NCBI GenBank assembly: GCA_003117195.1
Contig: BDSI01000041.1
Location: forward strand, 186,001-250,000
Direction: 5' to 3'
Source of the DNA: Eudorina sp. 2006-703-Eu-15
Taxonomy: Eukaryota > Chlorophyta > Chlorophyceae > Chlamydomonadales > Volvocaceae
Length of the DNA: 64,000 nt
The number at the start of each line of letters is the position of its first letter. Within the stretch, counting starts at the first letter, position 1. Below the pieces are notes generated by a model. That model worked only from the letters and a program-made list of their open reading frames with translations, did no database searches and was not told the origin of the DNA. This document shows, one piece after another, positions 1 to 9,634 of the stretch. The position numbers and the translations under genes are program-made.

Positions 1-471
1 ATGTTGGGTACCGATACCCTGGCGGAACCCAGCTTGGCACCAGTGTCGTACTGGTGTTTCGGCGGGTTCTGCCTCCGCGAACTTAGCAAAGCGACGTTCG
101 AGCACTGACGCGTAACATTTGGCTAGCACTCCACCAACTGCAATCCCACGGTAATTGCTGCAGTCCGTAGCGTCCCCCCCGTTGCGCTTGTACACCGGGA
201 CCAGGTCAGACACCGTGAACTGATCCGGGATATCCCCTGTTGACCGAATGCGCTCCAAAAGAGCCTGTATGATTGGGATCATACGGTTTACCTCCGGGCG
301 CTCATCCTCACTCCCGCTCCGCAGCCTTTTCGCATACTTGTAGCATTCCCCGCAGACCCTTTCGGGACCGCTGGATTTGCCGTTAACGGGGTTTACGGGG
401 TTTACGTACGGTTCTGGAGCCCGCGGGAGCGCCCCAGCAGCAGCAAACGCTGTCTTTTTCCAATTTGGCAT
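1..471 (-). CDS. Non-LTR retrotransposon reverse transcriptase, partial (runs off left edge)
   Basis: Reading the minus strand from the ATG at 471, the frame stays open to the window edge (157 codons) and is also open upstream to about 528. The translation starts MPNWKKTAFAAAG, then has a VNP-VNP 3-residue repeat. It then enters a reverse transcriptase N-terminal region: LVPVYKRNGG, then NYRGIAVGGVLAKCYASVLERR, then AGFRQGIGTQH. In LINE-type polymerases the NYRGI block and the AGFR.G.GT block are the conserved fingers motifs 1 and 2a. The catalytic FADD palm motif would lie beyond the edge. The element would copy its own RNA into genomic DNA. Whether it is intact cannot be judged. A second copy of its first 77 nt lies inverted at 4901-4977. 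Confidence 0.85.
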   Translation of the reverse strand, partial: MPNWKKTAFAAAGALPRAPEPYVNPVNPVNGKSSGPERVCGECYKYAKRLRSGSEDERPEVNRMIPIIQALLERIRSTGDIPDQFTVSDLVPVYKRNGGDATDCSNYRGIAVGGVLAKCYASVLERRFAKFAEAEPAETPVRHWCQAGFRQGIGTQH

Positions 472-553
472 GAACAGTGCAGCACGGCTATAGAACCTAC
501 CTGTCTCGTTTGCTAATTGTCTTCTTCGTCAATCCCTCAAGCTAAGTTGCGAT

Positions 554-1742
554 ATGGAAGCAGTACCGCTTCAAGGCAAACAGCGCAACCCATACTCTTC
601 TCATCTACGTGAGCGCATTGTGGATCTTTACCTGAACGATGAGTATACAATGCGACACATTTCGCAAATGTTCCACGGACGCCCGTGCGTCAAGACTGTC
701 TCACGCATAATAAACAGCTTCCTTCGAGACGGCCGTTCATCTTTGAAGCTGCGGGGCCAGTCTGGCCGTCTGCGACCTGCCCGCAAGATGGACCTTCTCA
801 CAAAGCAGATGCTCGTCGATGTGGTGGATCGCCTCGAGACCTCGCGCCTTCAGGACATCGCAGCGGCCCTTTGCATCGATGCAGATGTCCATCATGGGCA
901 TTACAGCGCGCTGGATGTCTGTCGCGCTCTTCACGAGATGGGAATGGTACGCGTGCGGGTCACCAACCGCGCATATGAAGCGGATCCCGAGCAGCAGCGG
1001 CAATGGGTGGAGTACTGCTGCCAGTCGGGCATCGGACTGCAGGACTGGGTTTTCCTCGACGAGGTCTACGTGGTAGGTACCCGTATGTCACACACACGAC
1101 AGCATGACCCTGCATGTATGACGATTTGGGCAATGTTCCTCGCAGGACAACCGCACGACCAACGCGAAGTATGCATGGGTACCCCGTGGCTACAAGTCGA
1201 AGGTATCCAGCATCTTCGTACGAGGCCGGCGGTACACGACCATTGCCGCGATGTCGTGCAAGGGCATCATAGCTGCCTGGACGTTTGAGGGGGCAGCTGA
1301 TGCTGACGCCTTCAAGACCTTCATAATTGACCATCTGGTGGGTTAGTTCGCTTGTTCTGCATGTGGAATCTCAAGCAGGTGTTGCTGGCAAGAGCCTGAC
1401 ACTGTTTACCTCCTGCAGACGTCCAAGATGGGCCAGTGGCCATCAGATCACTCGGTGCTGGTGATGGATAACTGCCGCATCCACTCCAAGGACTGGCTCA
1501 AGGATTGGGCGGAGTTCATTGGCTGCGAAGTCAAATACATCCCCCCATACTCACCGCAGTTCAACCCCATTGAGAAGGTGTTCGGGATTGTGAAGCAATA
1601 CCTGCGGACGCATGCACGCGACCTCAACGAGATCCCTGCAACCGAAGCGATTGGCCTGGCTTTGGATGATGCTAGCCAGGGTGACAAGTGCAGGAATTTC
1701 ATCATGAACACTCCCGGTCGGCCGTACTCCTTTGAGCTGTAA
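554..1742 (+). mobile_element. Tc1/mariner (IS630 superfamily) transposase with two introns, DD34E
   Basis: Exons 554-1072, 1146-1337 and 1419-1742 join in phase 0 with GT-AG introns of 73 and 81 bp to give 344 aa, the usual length of this family. Residues about 20-110 form an HTH region (ERIVDLYLNDEYTMRHISQMF). The catalytic triad is Asp169 (FLDEVYV), Asp254 (VLVMDNCRIH) and Glu289 (PQFNPIEKVFG). There are 34 residues between the second Asp and the Glu, so this is DD34E. Exon 2 carries the family block RTTNAKYAWVPRGYKSK and exon 3 YIPPYSPQFNPIE. The first intron follows the first catalytic Asp by only four codons, so the unspliced message would be inactive. The stop codon overlaps a TGTAA poly(A)-type signal. 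I did not find convincing terminal inverted repeats. The ORF has no frameshift or stop, so the copy may be recent or domesticated. Confidence 0.9.
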
Positions 1743-2430
1743 TTTGTTGGCTTGAGTTGAGGGGTGGCATCTGCTGTACATTCAGGGAGCGGCTTACATG
1801 CTGTGTCTAGTTATGTATTACTTGCGTGTCAAGTCAATCTGGCATTGTAACGCGTATTGATGCAGCTCCTCTGTTTCATTCATGGCCTTCAGCAGGCCGT
1901 ACACAGCTCAGCCGATTATTCCTGCCCTCGCCACAGTCAGGATGCACGCGTGCACGGTTAGACAGAACGAAACCCCTCGGCAAATTCACTGCACGTCAAC
2001 GTCCATGGCCTTCAGCAGGCCGTACGCAGCTCATCCAGCTCACCCGTTCACTGTACATGCATGGCCTTCAGCAGGCCGTACACAGCTCAGCCGATTATTC
2101 CTGCCCTCGCCACAGTCAGGACGCACGCGTGCACGGTTAGGCAGAACGAAACCCCTCGGCAAATTCACTGCACGTCAACGTCCATGGCCTTCAGCAGGCC
2201 GTACGCAGCTCATCCAGCTCATCCAGCTCCGCTTTAGCAGGTGGATCCCAACACGCCCTCGCCGCCAGCTTGGAGCGGGTCATAGTACTGGGTCAGGGAC
2301 GGAACCAAGCAACAGAGTGGTGGCGTGTTATTGTTGGTTAGGACGTAACTGGCATTGTTACTGAGATTGATCACGGACATGTACGGGCATGAAAGGCATC
2401 TTCGGTGAATCTCATTGGGTGAATTGCGGA
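1743..2430. repeat. 179-bp tandem duplication with a ~35-bp sub-repeat
   Basis: A block beginning CATGGCCTTCAGCAGGCCGT occurs at 1881, 2004, 2060 and 2183. The 1881/2060 and 2004/2183 pairs are both 179 bp apart, so this is a two-copy tandem array with an internal sub-repeat. The copies differ by only a few bases. Open frames across it are repeat artefacts. The related phrases around 1841 and 2349 (GGCATTGT.AC.. .ATTGAT) suggest the array is inside a larger repeated unit. No gene is seen in 1743-2430. Confidence 0.8.
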
Positions 2431-4769
2431 TCAGGAAAATTGCCGTTGCCTGAGAATTCTGCATGCATTAGTCATAGAAGCGTCAGATTCCTGGCCCTCC
2501 TCCAGAACAAGCGGCCTTACCTCGCGGGGGTCGGAGCCCGCAAGCGGCTCAGGTGGTGTTGGGTACTTGGGCTTCACCGGTGCCTTCCAGTCCTCGCCCA
2601 GTACCTCTAGGAGTTCTTCGGGCACAAACAGCTTGACTGGGATCTGACGCGGTCTCTTCATAGTGGGCGGGGCAGAACGCGAGCTCTCCACCAAGATGTA
2701 GTGGGCGTCACCAGACAGGGCCTTCTGACGCGTTTGTGCTGTCAACTCCTCGCCCGGGTACAACCGGATATCGGTCTTAGGGCAGGTGTAAGACGCAACC
2801 ATCTTGTGGGTGCACGGCGCCAACTCATCCCGCGAGCTCCGGTGACCAGTGCTACCACTGCCATGGTCCGACACGGGCTTGGCTGCCGCCAGTCCAGTGT
2901 TGGGTGCTCGGTCGGATGACGAAGTCTGGCCGGTTCCCCGGCCAGCATGGCCGGTCTCCTCACTGACACTGGTGGTGTCCGACGTCAAGTCCTGCAAGCA
3001 TAATGCAATTGTTGCACCCCCCACAATGCGCGACATACGCAAAACGTCGACAATGCTACACGATCATGCTTCACAAGCGTCAACAGGTGCATCATGTATA
3101 CAAGAAGCCCAGTCACGCTTGTCACAGCCCAGCCTACCACTGGATTTTCGCGCGTCGCGGGTCGCGCACCACCGCCCCTGCGCAGCTGGTGTAGCATCTG
3201 CTCACACTCGCTCCGGATGGCCTTGAGTTCGGCGGCGCGGCTGGTCTCCATGGTGCTCCGGATGTGTGCCAACACCGCGGTCGTATCTTCCGTCCCAGGA
3301 CCGGTGTTTGCCTGCAGTGAAAAGAGGGACGTGCAGCGTGACAACACATACAGAGCCACGCGAGCAACAGGACCCAAGCGTTGCTGTCGTAAGTCCCACG
3401 GAAACAGGTGCTGGCTGTCGTACGAGGACGAAGGCATCGTGTACACCGTAGCTGCCTGTAATGTGAAAGTGGAGAAACGATTGCAGTAGTCCAATCGTGG
3501 CGATTTTTCTGTCAAGTACCCACCAGGACCGCGATTAGGCGCTTGAGATGGGGAAGGATCTTGATGTACACTTCAGGCGCATCCTGGCTGGTAAGGTGCG
3601 TCTCCCCAAGATCAGGGAAGGCGTCGCAGAAGGCCTTCTTGTACGTGTCGTACTGTCGATGGACGCAAGGAATGAACAACATAACTGGTCGGAGCATGTC
3701 GACATAGTTGGTGCAGACTGCTTCGGGAGTGATGGCCATCTCCTCATTCGGCTGGTGAACCGGTGGCTGCGGCGCCGGCTGGTGAACCGGTGGCTGCGGC
3801 GCCGGCTGGTGAACCGGTGGCTGCGGCGCCGGCTGGTGAACCTGCGTCAGGGGACATCTGGGTCAGCCGCTTCCGTCGCAGGACACGGGCGAACGAGCAG
3901 GGGACAGCGACCACGCACACCTTGTGCCGTTGTGCCGACGCCGTAGGCTCCCGCGCCTGCAGCATCCGTCGCAGCAGCGCCATAGCCCATCTGCGCTGCG
4001 AAGGTCGCGCCGCCTGCGTCAGGGGACATCTGGGTCAGCCGCTTCCGTCGCAGGACACGGGCGAACGAGCAGGGGACAGCGACCACGCACACCTTGTGCG
4101 GTTGTGCCGACGCCGTAGGCTCCCGCGCCTGCAGCATCCGTCGCAGCAGCGCCATAGCCCATCTGCGCTGCGAAGGTCGCGCCGCCTGCGTCAGGGGACA
4201 TCTGGGTCAGCCGCTTCCGTCGCAGGACACGGGCGAATGAACAAGAAGGGAACTCGACAATCTCTGTACCTTGAATCGGGTAACCCACGCGCCCAGGATC
4301 CGCTTCCAGGCCGTCTATGATCCGTTGAGCTACAAACACACGGTGCAAAGAGTCAGCGATCTTTGGCATGCAAGGACATACTGCGCCCGATGCATACCGG
4401 AAACATAATCCGACCCAGGCAATAACGGAGTCCTTACCTCGGACTCCAAGAGCTGTGCGATTTTTTTTATTCATCTGAAGGTAAGCAGCAATCCCTGGGG
4501 GACATGATCGAGACTCTGTGTCATATCGCGGTCGTGACGCAAGGGGGAACGGCGCACACGACTTCGTAGCGCTTACCACCGGCCAAATGCTGTGCTATGC
4601 ACTTCTTGCTGCGGTAGTGCTGGGTCTCGCCTCCGACTCCATAATATTGTTGGCAGTCGGGGCAGATTTTGCGCTGAGCAAGGTCCGGTCGAGACCTCCT
4701 CTTCGCAGGCCGCTCGCCGTCATCCAAAGACGCCCCGCCGGTGTTCCATCCAGGAATTTGCCCTTCCAT
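2431..4769 (-). CDS. Multi-exon gene of unknown function with a C2HC finger and one membrane segment (model incomplete)
   Basis: I do not recognise this protein. Minus-strand blocks that look coding are, in order: 4769-4577, basic KRRSRP followed by CPDCQQYYGVGGETQHYRSKKC, a C-x2-C-x11-H-x5-C finger ending at a GTAAGC donor; parts of 4480-4190 (RIIDGLEADPGRVGYPIQ); a PVHQPAPQP 9-residue repeat leading into MAITPEAVCTNYVDMLRP and PHLKRLIAVL (3842-3525); 3470-2990, with a coiled-coil-like stretch and a hydrophobic segment (VVGWAVTSVTGLLVYMMHLL); and 2995-2431, ending KRPRQIPVKLFVPEELLEVLGEDWKAP. Plausible GT-AG junctions exist near 3525, 3313 and 2995, but I could not close every phase. It lies between transposon remnants and could be an accessory ORF of a larger element. 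Confidence 0.4.
3750..3842. repeat. 27-bp in-frame minisatellite (3.4 copies)
   Basis: The unit GGCTGGTGAACCGGTGGCTG + CGGCGCC repeats at 3750, 3777, 3804 and, partly, 3831 without a mismatch. On the minus strand it encodes PVHQPAPQP three times, directly upstream of MAITPEAVC, so it is probably part of the coding sequence of the unknown gene. Confidence 0.85.
3841..4238. repeat. 172-bp tandem repeat, two full copies plus ~54 bp
   Basis: The phrase CCTGCGTCAGGGGACATCTG begins copies at 3841, 4013 and 4185, exactly 172 bp apart, with about one mismatch between copies. 172 is not a multiple of three. On the minus strand each unit contains a candidate 3' splice site (CCCCTGACGCAG), so the array duplicates a splice acceptor inside the unknown gene. 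Confidence 0.85.
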
Positions 4770-4900
4770 CTCAATATCGCGCTAGAAGCTGTAATGCCCA
4801 CGACAGACAGGTTTATGTATTCTACGCGCCAAAGCTAAATGTCAATGCAAAATTGGTCGCGAGGTTTCGCGAGTAGCGAGTTCAGGGATTCTCCTTCAAC

Positions 4901-5158
4901 ATGCCAAATTGGAAAAAGACAGCGTTTGCTGCTGCTGGGGCGCTCCCGCGGGCTCCAGAACCGTACGTAAACCCCGTTAACCTCGTTAACCTCGTTAACC
5001 TCGCTTCGTACGATACGGTCCGGAACGCGTTCAGAAAATGGACATTTGAAATGAAATCCGCCATAACTCTAGCGTGGCGCAGACATGGAACGGAGCTTAC
5101 AGATACCCGTACACGCGGGTGCGTGACCACAAGGGCCCCAAGGCCATGGCCCTCATAA
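4901..5158 (+). CDS. Small ORF sharing its N-terminus with the retroelement ORF at 1-471
   Basis: The 85-codon ORF starts with the same 77 nucleotides, counted from the ATG, as the reverse-transcriptase ORF at 471-395 on the other strand. It encodes MPNWKKTAFAAAGALPRAPE and continues into a VNP-VNL-VNL-VNL 9-bp repeat. After that the two diverge completely: this copy reads ASYDTVRNAFRKWTFEMKSA and stops at 5158. Bases upstream of the ATG are not shared. It may be a truncated or recombined relative of the retroelement. Function unknown. Confidence 0.4.
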   Translation: MPNWKKTAFAAAGALPRAPEPYVNPVNLVNLVNLASYDTVRNAFRKWTFEMKSAITLAWRRHGTELTDTRTRGCVTTRAPRPWPS

Positions 5159-5925
5159 CGAAGTTCACAAGGAGCTGCGAGATTCCTCCACATAGACCCA
5201 GTTGACGCATCGCAACTGAGGGATAGTGCCCACGCGTGCTCCTGAAGAATACTAACTTGAACCCCATAGCGCATAACGGCACAAGGCCGATTGGGTTGCC
5301 GAATAATGCGAACCAGCGAGGACGCGGTGATACGAGCCCCGGTTGAAAAATGAGACGGGTGGCGTCACCCGGAAACGGTTGTCCTTATTGGATGCCTTGC
5401 CAGGGCATGCGCAGGTTAATCGGCACTGGTCCGCATGGCCCTTGCATTTTCAAGGCGGCACGGCGTTGCTCGTGGAGTCAGCTGACACCCGAAAACAACG
5501 GTATACGAACAGTGCTTTGAGGATAACTAATAGGCATCTTATGAGCAAGAGATAATTCACACATCACTCACACCTGCTCGGCCACATCGCGACCTCGAGT
5601 CAGCCCCTTCACCACCATCGTGTCACCACATTACTCAGCGCAGCGCACAAATGATCCGTCCACGCGTCGCACCAGACAATTAAATGCGTATGCATTCCAC
5701 CCCGTTCCCTCGCCATTCTTACACCGCGACAACTTTCGGCACCCACCCCAAACACTTCCGTCCGCCCGCTGACAACGCCACGACTCGCTCCCCCTCTACG
5801 AAAACGTGATTGCCGCCGGCGCACATTGCTGTCGAGCTCTCGTGCTGTGTGCGCCTTGTGCAGTGCATTATTCAACTGTGCAATGCAAACATCTGGAAGC
5901 CACATGAGCAGTGGTGGGGCGGCGT
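5159..5925. other. Intergenic; 3' flank of POR
   Basis: No supported coding exon. The right part is the 3' untranslated region of POR on the minus strand. The left part (5160-5560) has a few short open frames without recognisable content and probably belongs to the transposon mosaic. Confidence 0.5.
5719..5723 (-). promoter_or_regulatory. Candidate poly(A) signal of POR
   Basis: TTACA on the plus strand reads TGTAA on the minus strand, the chlorophyte poly(A) signal, about 200 nt after the POR stop codon. Confidence 0.45.
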
Positions 5926-7708
5926 TTACGCACTCAGGCCCACGAGCTTTGCGCTCAGGTCCCACAGCTTGCTGGCCTTGGCATCATCAGCAACCTCCTC
6001 AGAGACCTGGTTCTCGAAGGAGCCCTTGCTGCTCGACCACGACCAGTAGGCGCCGCTCTTGTCCAGCTTCGGGTCCGAGATCACCTGCACGGGATTGATG
6101 CAAGAAGCCAACTCCAGCTTACACTCCTCGAATGACCCCATGCTTATCGCGAAGCCCGATCAGTGGTGTGCAACCAAACTGGCAGTCTTCCCCTTCAGCT
6201 GCAAGTGAAGGTCCCTTCCATGCGCTCAGCCTGGTCATCGCTCGAGCCACATACTGACATCCGGCGAGCCACATGCTGACATCCGGCTATCTTCCTCACC
6301 TGCGCGAGGCGCTTGCCAGCCTCCTCCTCGGAGACGTAGCCCTTGGTCACGTACTTCTGGAACGGCGGGAACAACGTCTTGAAGAGGCCGTAGTGCTCGC
6401 GGAAGAGACCCGTCTCGGCGATGCAGCCGGGGTACAGCGACGCAAAGGTCACCCCGGTCGAATCATGGAACCGCTGGTGCATCTGGCGGACAGTCATCAT
6501 GCACGCGACCTGTGCGGACAGTAGCGGCGAGAGCGTTAGGTAATCACATGGAATCATCATGGGGCACCAAGCCTCCAAGTTCGCAAACGACCATACAGGC
6601 GCATCCGGAACAGGTCCAGCAGTTCTCAGCATGACCATACCTGCATGACCGTTTTGCCGTCATACCGCACCCCCGAGTAAGACCTCCTTACCAGCCCTTC
6701 GGGACAAACAAGGTCTCACCTTGGAATCCTTGTAGGCCTTGGCGCCGTTGAACTCCTGGCCGTCCATCATCGGGTTGCCCGCAGGCACACCAGCCGCCAA
6801 ACCCGACAGGTCACCCAGGTTGGCCTGCGACCACCGAACACAAGCACAACCTCTGCTCATCAGGTGCCCTAGTACAAAAAACGAGGGTCAATTGCCAACA
6901 TCATGGCCAATCGTGATGCTTTGATAATCACAGGCGACACAGGCATCGACACAAGACAGCTTTGAACCCGGGGGGACCAGAATCCACATACCTTGGGTGG
7001 CACGTTGCCCGCCAGGGTGTTGGTGTTGCCGGTGATGGACCCGACAATGATGCAGCGCGGCTGCTTGTTTGGCGCGTTCTTCAGGTCATCCAGCAGCAGG
7101 TTGGACAGGAGGAAGTGACCGAGGTGGTTGGTGCCCACAGACAGCTCGAAGCCGTCGGCAGTGAAGCGCGGCTCCTTCGCGGTCGGCAGGTACACCGCCG
7201 CGTTGCAGACAAGAGCGTCCAAGCGGCGGCCGGAGGCCTTGAAGTTGGATACAAACTGGCGGACAGACTCCAGGGAAGACAGATCCAGGTGCATGATGGA
7301 GTAGGAGCCGGCGGGCATACCGATGGCCTTCGCGGCCTTCTCGGCCTTGAGGAAGTCACGGCAAGCCATGACGACGTGCCAGTCGCCGGTGGCGGCAAGG
7401 GCCTTGGCGGCGTTCAGGCCCAGGCCGGACGACGCACCAGTGATAATGCAGGTCTGCTTCTGCTGAGTCGGCGGCACGCGAGCGATGCTGTTGGGGGTGA
7501 ACTGGGCGGCGAGGGACGATGTCGAGCCCGTCGGGGAAGCGGCGGTGGCGGCAGCGGCGGTGACGGTCAGGGTGGTGCGCAGCGGGGCAGCAGCGCGGAC
7601 CGTAGCGCACGGGGCTGCCAGGCGGACGACCTGCGCAGCGCGCGGCGCCTTCCCGGTGGCCTGAGCACCGGCGTTCGAGATCTTCATGGAATTCATCACG
7701 GCCGACAT
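5926..7708 (-). CDS. POR: Light-dependent NADPH:protochlorophyllide oxidoreductase, chloroplast
   Basis: Exons on the minus strand are 7708-6992, 6824-6720, 6509-6300 and 6084-5926; all join in phase 0 with GT-AG introns and give 396 aa. POR reduces the C17-C18 double bond of protochlorophyllide with NADPH in a light-driven step, giving chlorophyllide in the plastid. Residues 1-55 are an Ala/Arg/Thr-rich transit peptide. The Rossmann motif TGASSGLG is at 90-97, and the catalytic pair Tyr270/Lys274 lies in YKDSK at the end of exon 2. The POR-specific stretch [20 protein letters not shown] follows in exon 3. The C-terminus is [13 protein letters not shown]. The length matches algal POR closely. 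Start choice: ATG 7708 ([11 protein letters not shown]) or 7714 (MQMSAV); the in-frame ATG at 7732 is less likely. A 22-bp direct duplication sits in the third intron near 6244-6287. Confidence 0.97.
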
Positions 7709-7754
7709 CTGCATCGGAAGAGTGCAAAACAACGAGCGACACTTGTTGTGGAAT

Positions 7755-7812
7755 CACGTGCAAAGCTAGACGTTCGAATCGTCGCGCAGTTTACGTTGAT
7801 TTCAAACACGTG
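7755..7812. promoter_or_regulatory. Two G-box motifs upstream of POR
   Basis: CACGTG occurs at 7755-7760 and 7807-7812, about 40 and 95 bp upstream of the POR start codon. G-boxes bind bZIP/bHLH factors and are common in light-regulated plant promoters. Their role here is inference from position. Confidence 0.4.
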
Positions 7813-9213
7813 ACTATCATGATGTAGTCAAGAAGAAAGATCTAGAGATAATCACAGAAACAGGTCCCTCCCGACACATGCGCTACTCCGATGAATATTG
7901 GAGACGTGAGCACAGGATATCTAGATCTAACATGGCCACTGAAGTCTTATGTAAGAAATCCAACAAAAGCGATGCTAGCCACGCCATTCAACACTGTCCC
8001 GGCCGCCAATACTCCATATGAGGCTTGAACAACGCGCAAATGTAAGACGAGGCGGAGCAAGCCAGCACGAATCGTTTGATCCTTGCTATTGACATCAAGA
8101 GCGTGAGAATTACTCAAACAATAACTACGCACCCACCTTGAGATGAAGCTTCTCACGAAGGCCCCTGGCGACTCAAACAGCAAGAACGGTAAAAGCCAAC
8201 CGCGAACGGCAATTGATTCTGGCAAACATGGCGGACACGAATTTATCTGGCCGGATCTATTGCAACAGATCGTGTACGGCTGAATGGGAAAATCGTGCTT
8301 CAGTTGATATCGTTTTCAATGTAGATCTTGCCTGCCAATCAAACGACCATGCTAACATTCGTCGAACTGATTTCTTGAAAGGATATGGGTCAGAGTATTT
8401 TGCTGGCAGGTTCCAACTGGTGCATTTCGCAATCAGCTTGCACGTCAAAGTTCGACTGCCGAATTACTCTAAACGTTACGCATGAAAAAATGCTGTCCTT
8501 AATGTACTTCTGTCGAGTATGGATACCTTCTAACCAATGCCGAGACGATTTGCGCAAGAATCAGTACACTATGTTCAGTGTTATTAAATTGGCTGTACTA
8601 ATACAAATGATAAAAAAAACTCTAGCTGTTCGGTGCGTCCAGCGCATGCAAGTTCGATGGTTGGAGGAAACTCCGATACGGGAGTTCCGTTAAGCATGAA
8701 TTATGACTTCCATGCAATGCTCGACGATATACTGCGTTGAATCATACGGGACGTCACGACAAAAGGTTTCAATTCACCTGATCCTCGATTCGGCACCATG
8801 GTGGTTGCAAACGTCCGACATCTTTGCTCGCAAAGAATAAGTTATTTGCGTGCCACAATCCCATTGAGGTTTATACAGCTGACTCTTACTGTGATTCTCT
8901 GGCCGGCTAGAACTCAGCGCTTACAACCGACACTGGAGACAACCATGGCACATACCGTGGCTTGGTGAATTCGTGCCGCATTGTTTGCAGACTTGTGTGT
9001 ATCGTCCTTTCGCAAAACGGTGAGCGTCTTGGGTATTGGGTAAACCCCGCGCTTCCCCCGATTACGACAATGTTCTGCATGTCGCGGAGGGGAGGTACGG
9101 CATCCCGTCGAGTCCGCCGCGCTTGGACGCGCACACAAATCGTTGATGCAGATTCTTTGTGCAGCACTCGCCGATTGAGCTGCCTGATGCAATGTACGGC
9201 GACACAAGGATCT

Positions 9214-9280
9214 TAGGCTGTGACGGGTCAGCGTGGTCCTGGCAGTCCTTGCCAGGAACACGCTGAGCCGTCACAGCCTA
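9214..9280. repeat. 67-nt near-perfect hairpin
   Basis: Two 31-nt arms (9214-9244 and 9250-9280) are reverse complements with two mismatches, around the 5-nt loop GTCCT. The arm starts TAGGCTGTGACGG. It is not in any gene. Possible identities are a small-RNA precursor, a foldback element or a paired terminator. Confidence 0.75.
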
Positions 9281-9600
9281 GGATAGTGTGATGCTGATTG
9301 GCCACAAAGCAGCCAGACACACTTTGCAAAGATGGTAGGCAGGGTACGTTAAGCTGTCCCTCGATAAATCGTGTTTGTGTGTAATGCAATGTAACCGTTA
9401 CAAGGTGGACCCGTATCCCGACTGGGTGTTCCAACGGGCCCAGATAGCTCGTAGGTGCCTCGTCTCATCAACCCCTACCAAGGACTGCGCACCCATCCTC
9501 CATCACCCGCGGGGGTGGGGGGTCACGCAGCCATACCGGCCACCACCCCATGTTACCAGCGCGCCAGGATTGCCTCTCCTGGAAACCGCGCCAGGCCCGC

Positions 9601-9634
9601 CTAATCACACGGCGGTGAGGGGACGTGTGATTAG
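9601..9634. repeat. Short hairpin
   Basis: CTAATCACAC at 9601-9610 pairs perfectly with GTGTGATTAG at 9625-9634 across a 14-nt loop. Confidence 0.55.

Noticed and set aside
6869..7813. Plus-strand 283-codon ORF opposite POR
   Set aside because: Shadow of POR exon 1 with Gly/Arg-rich composition and no domain.
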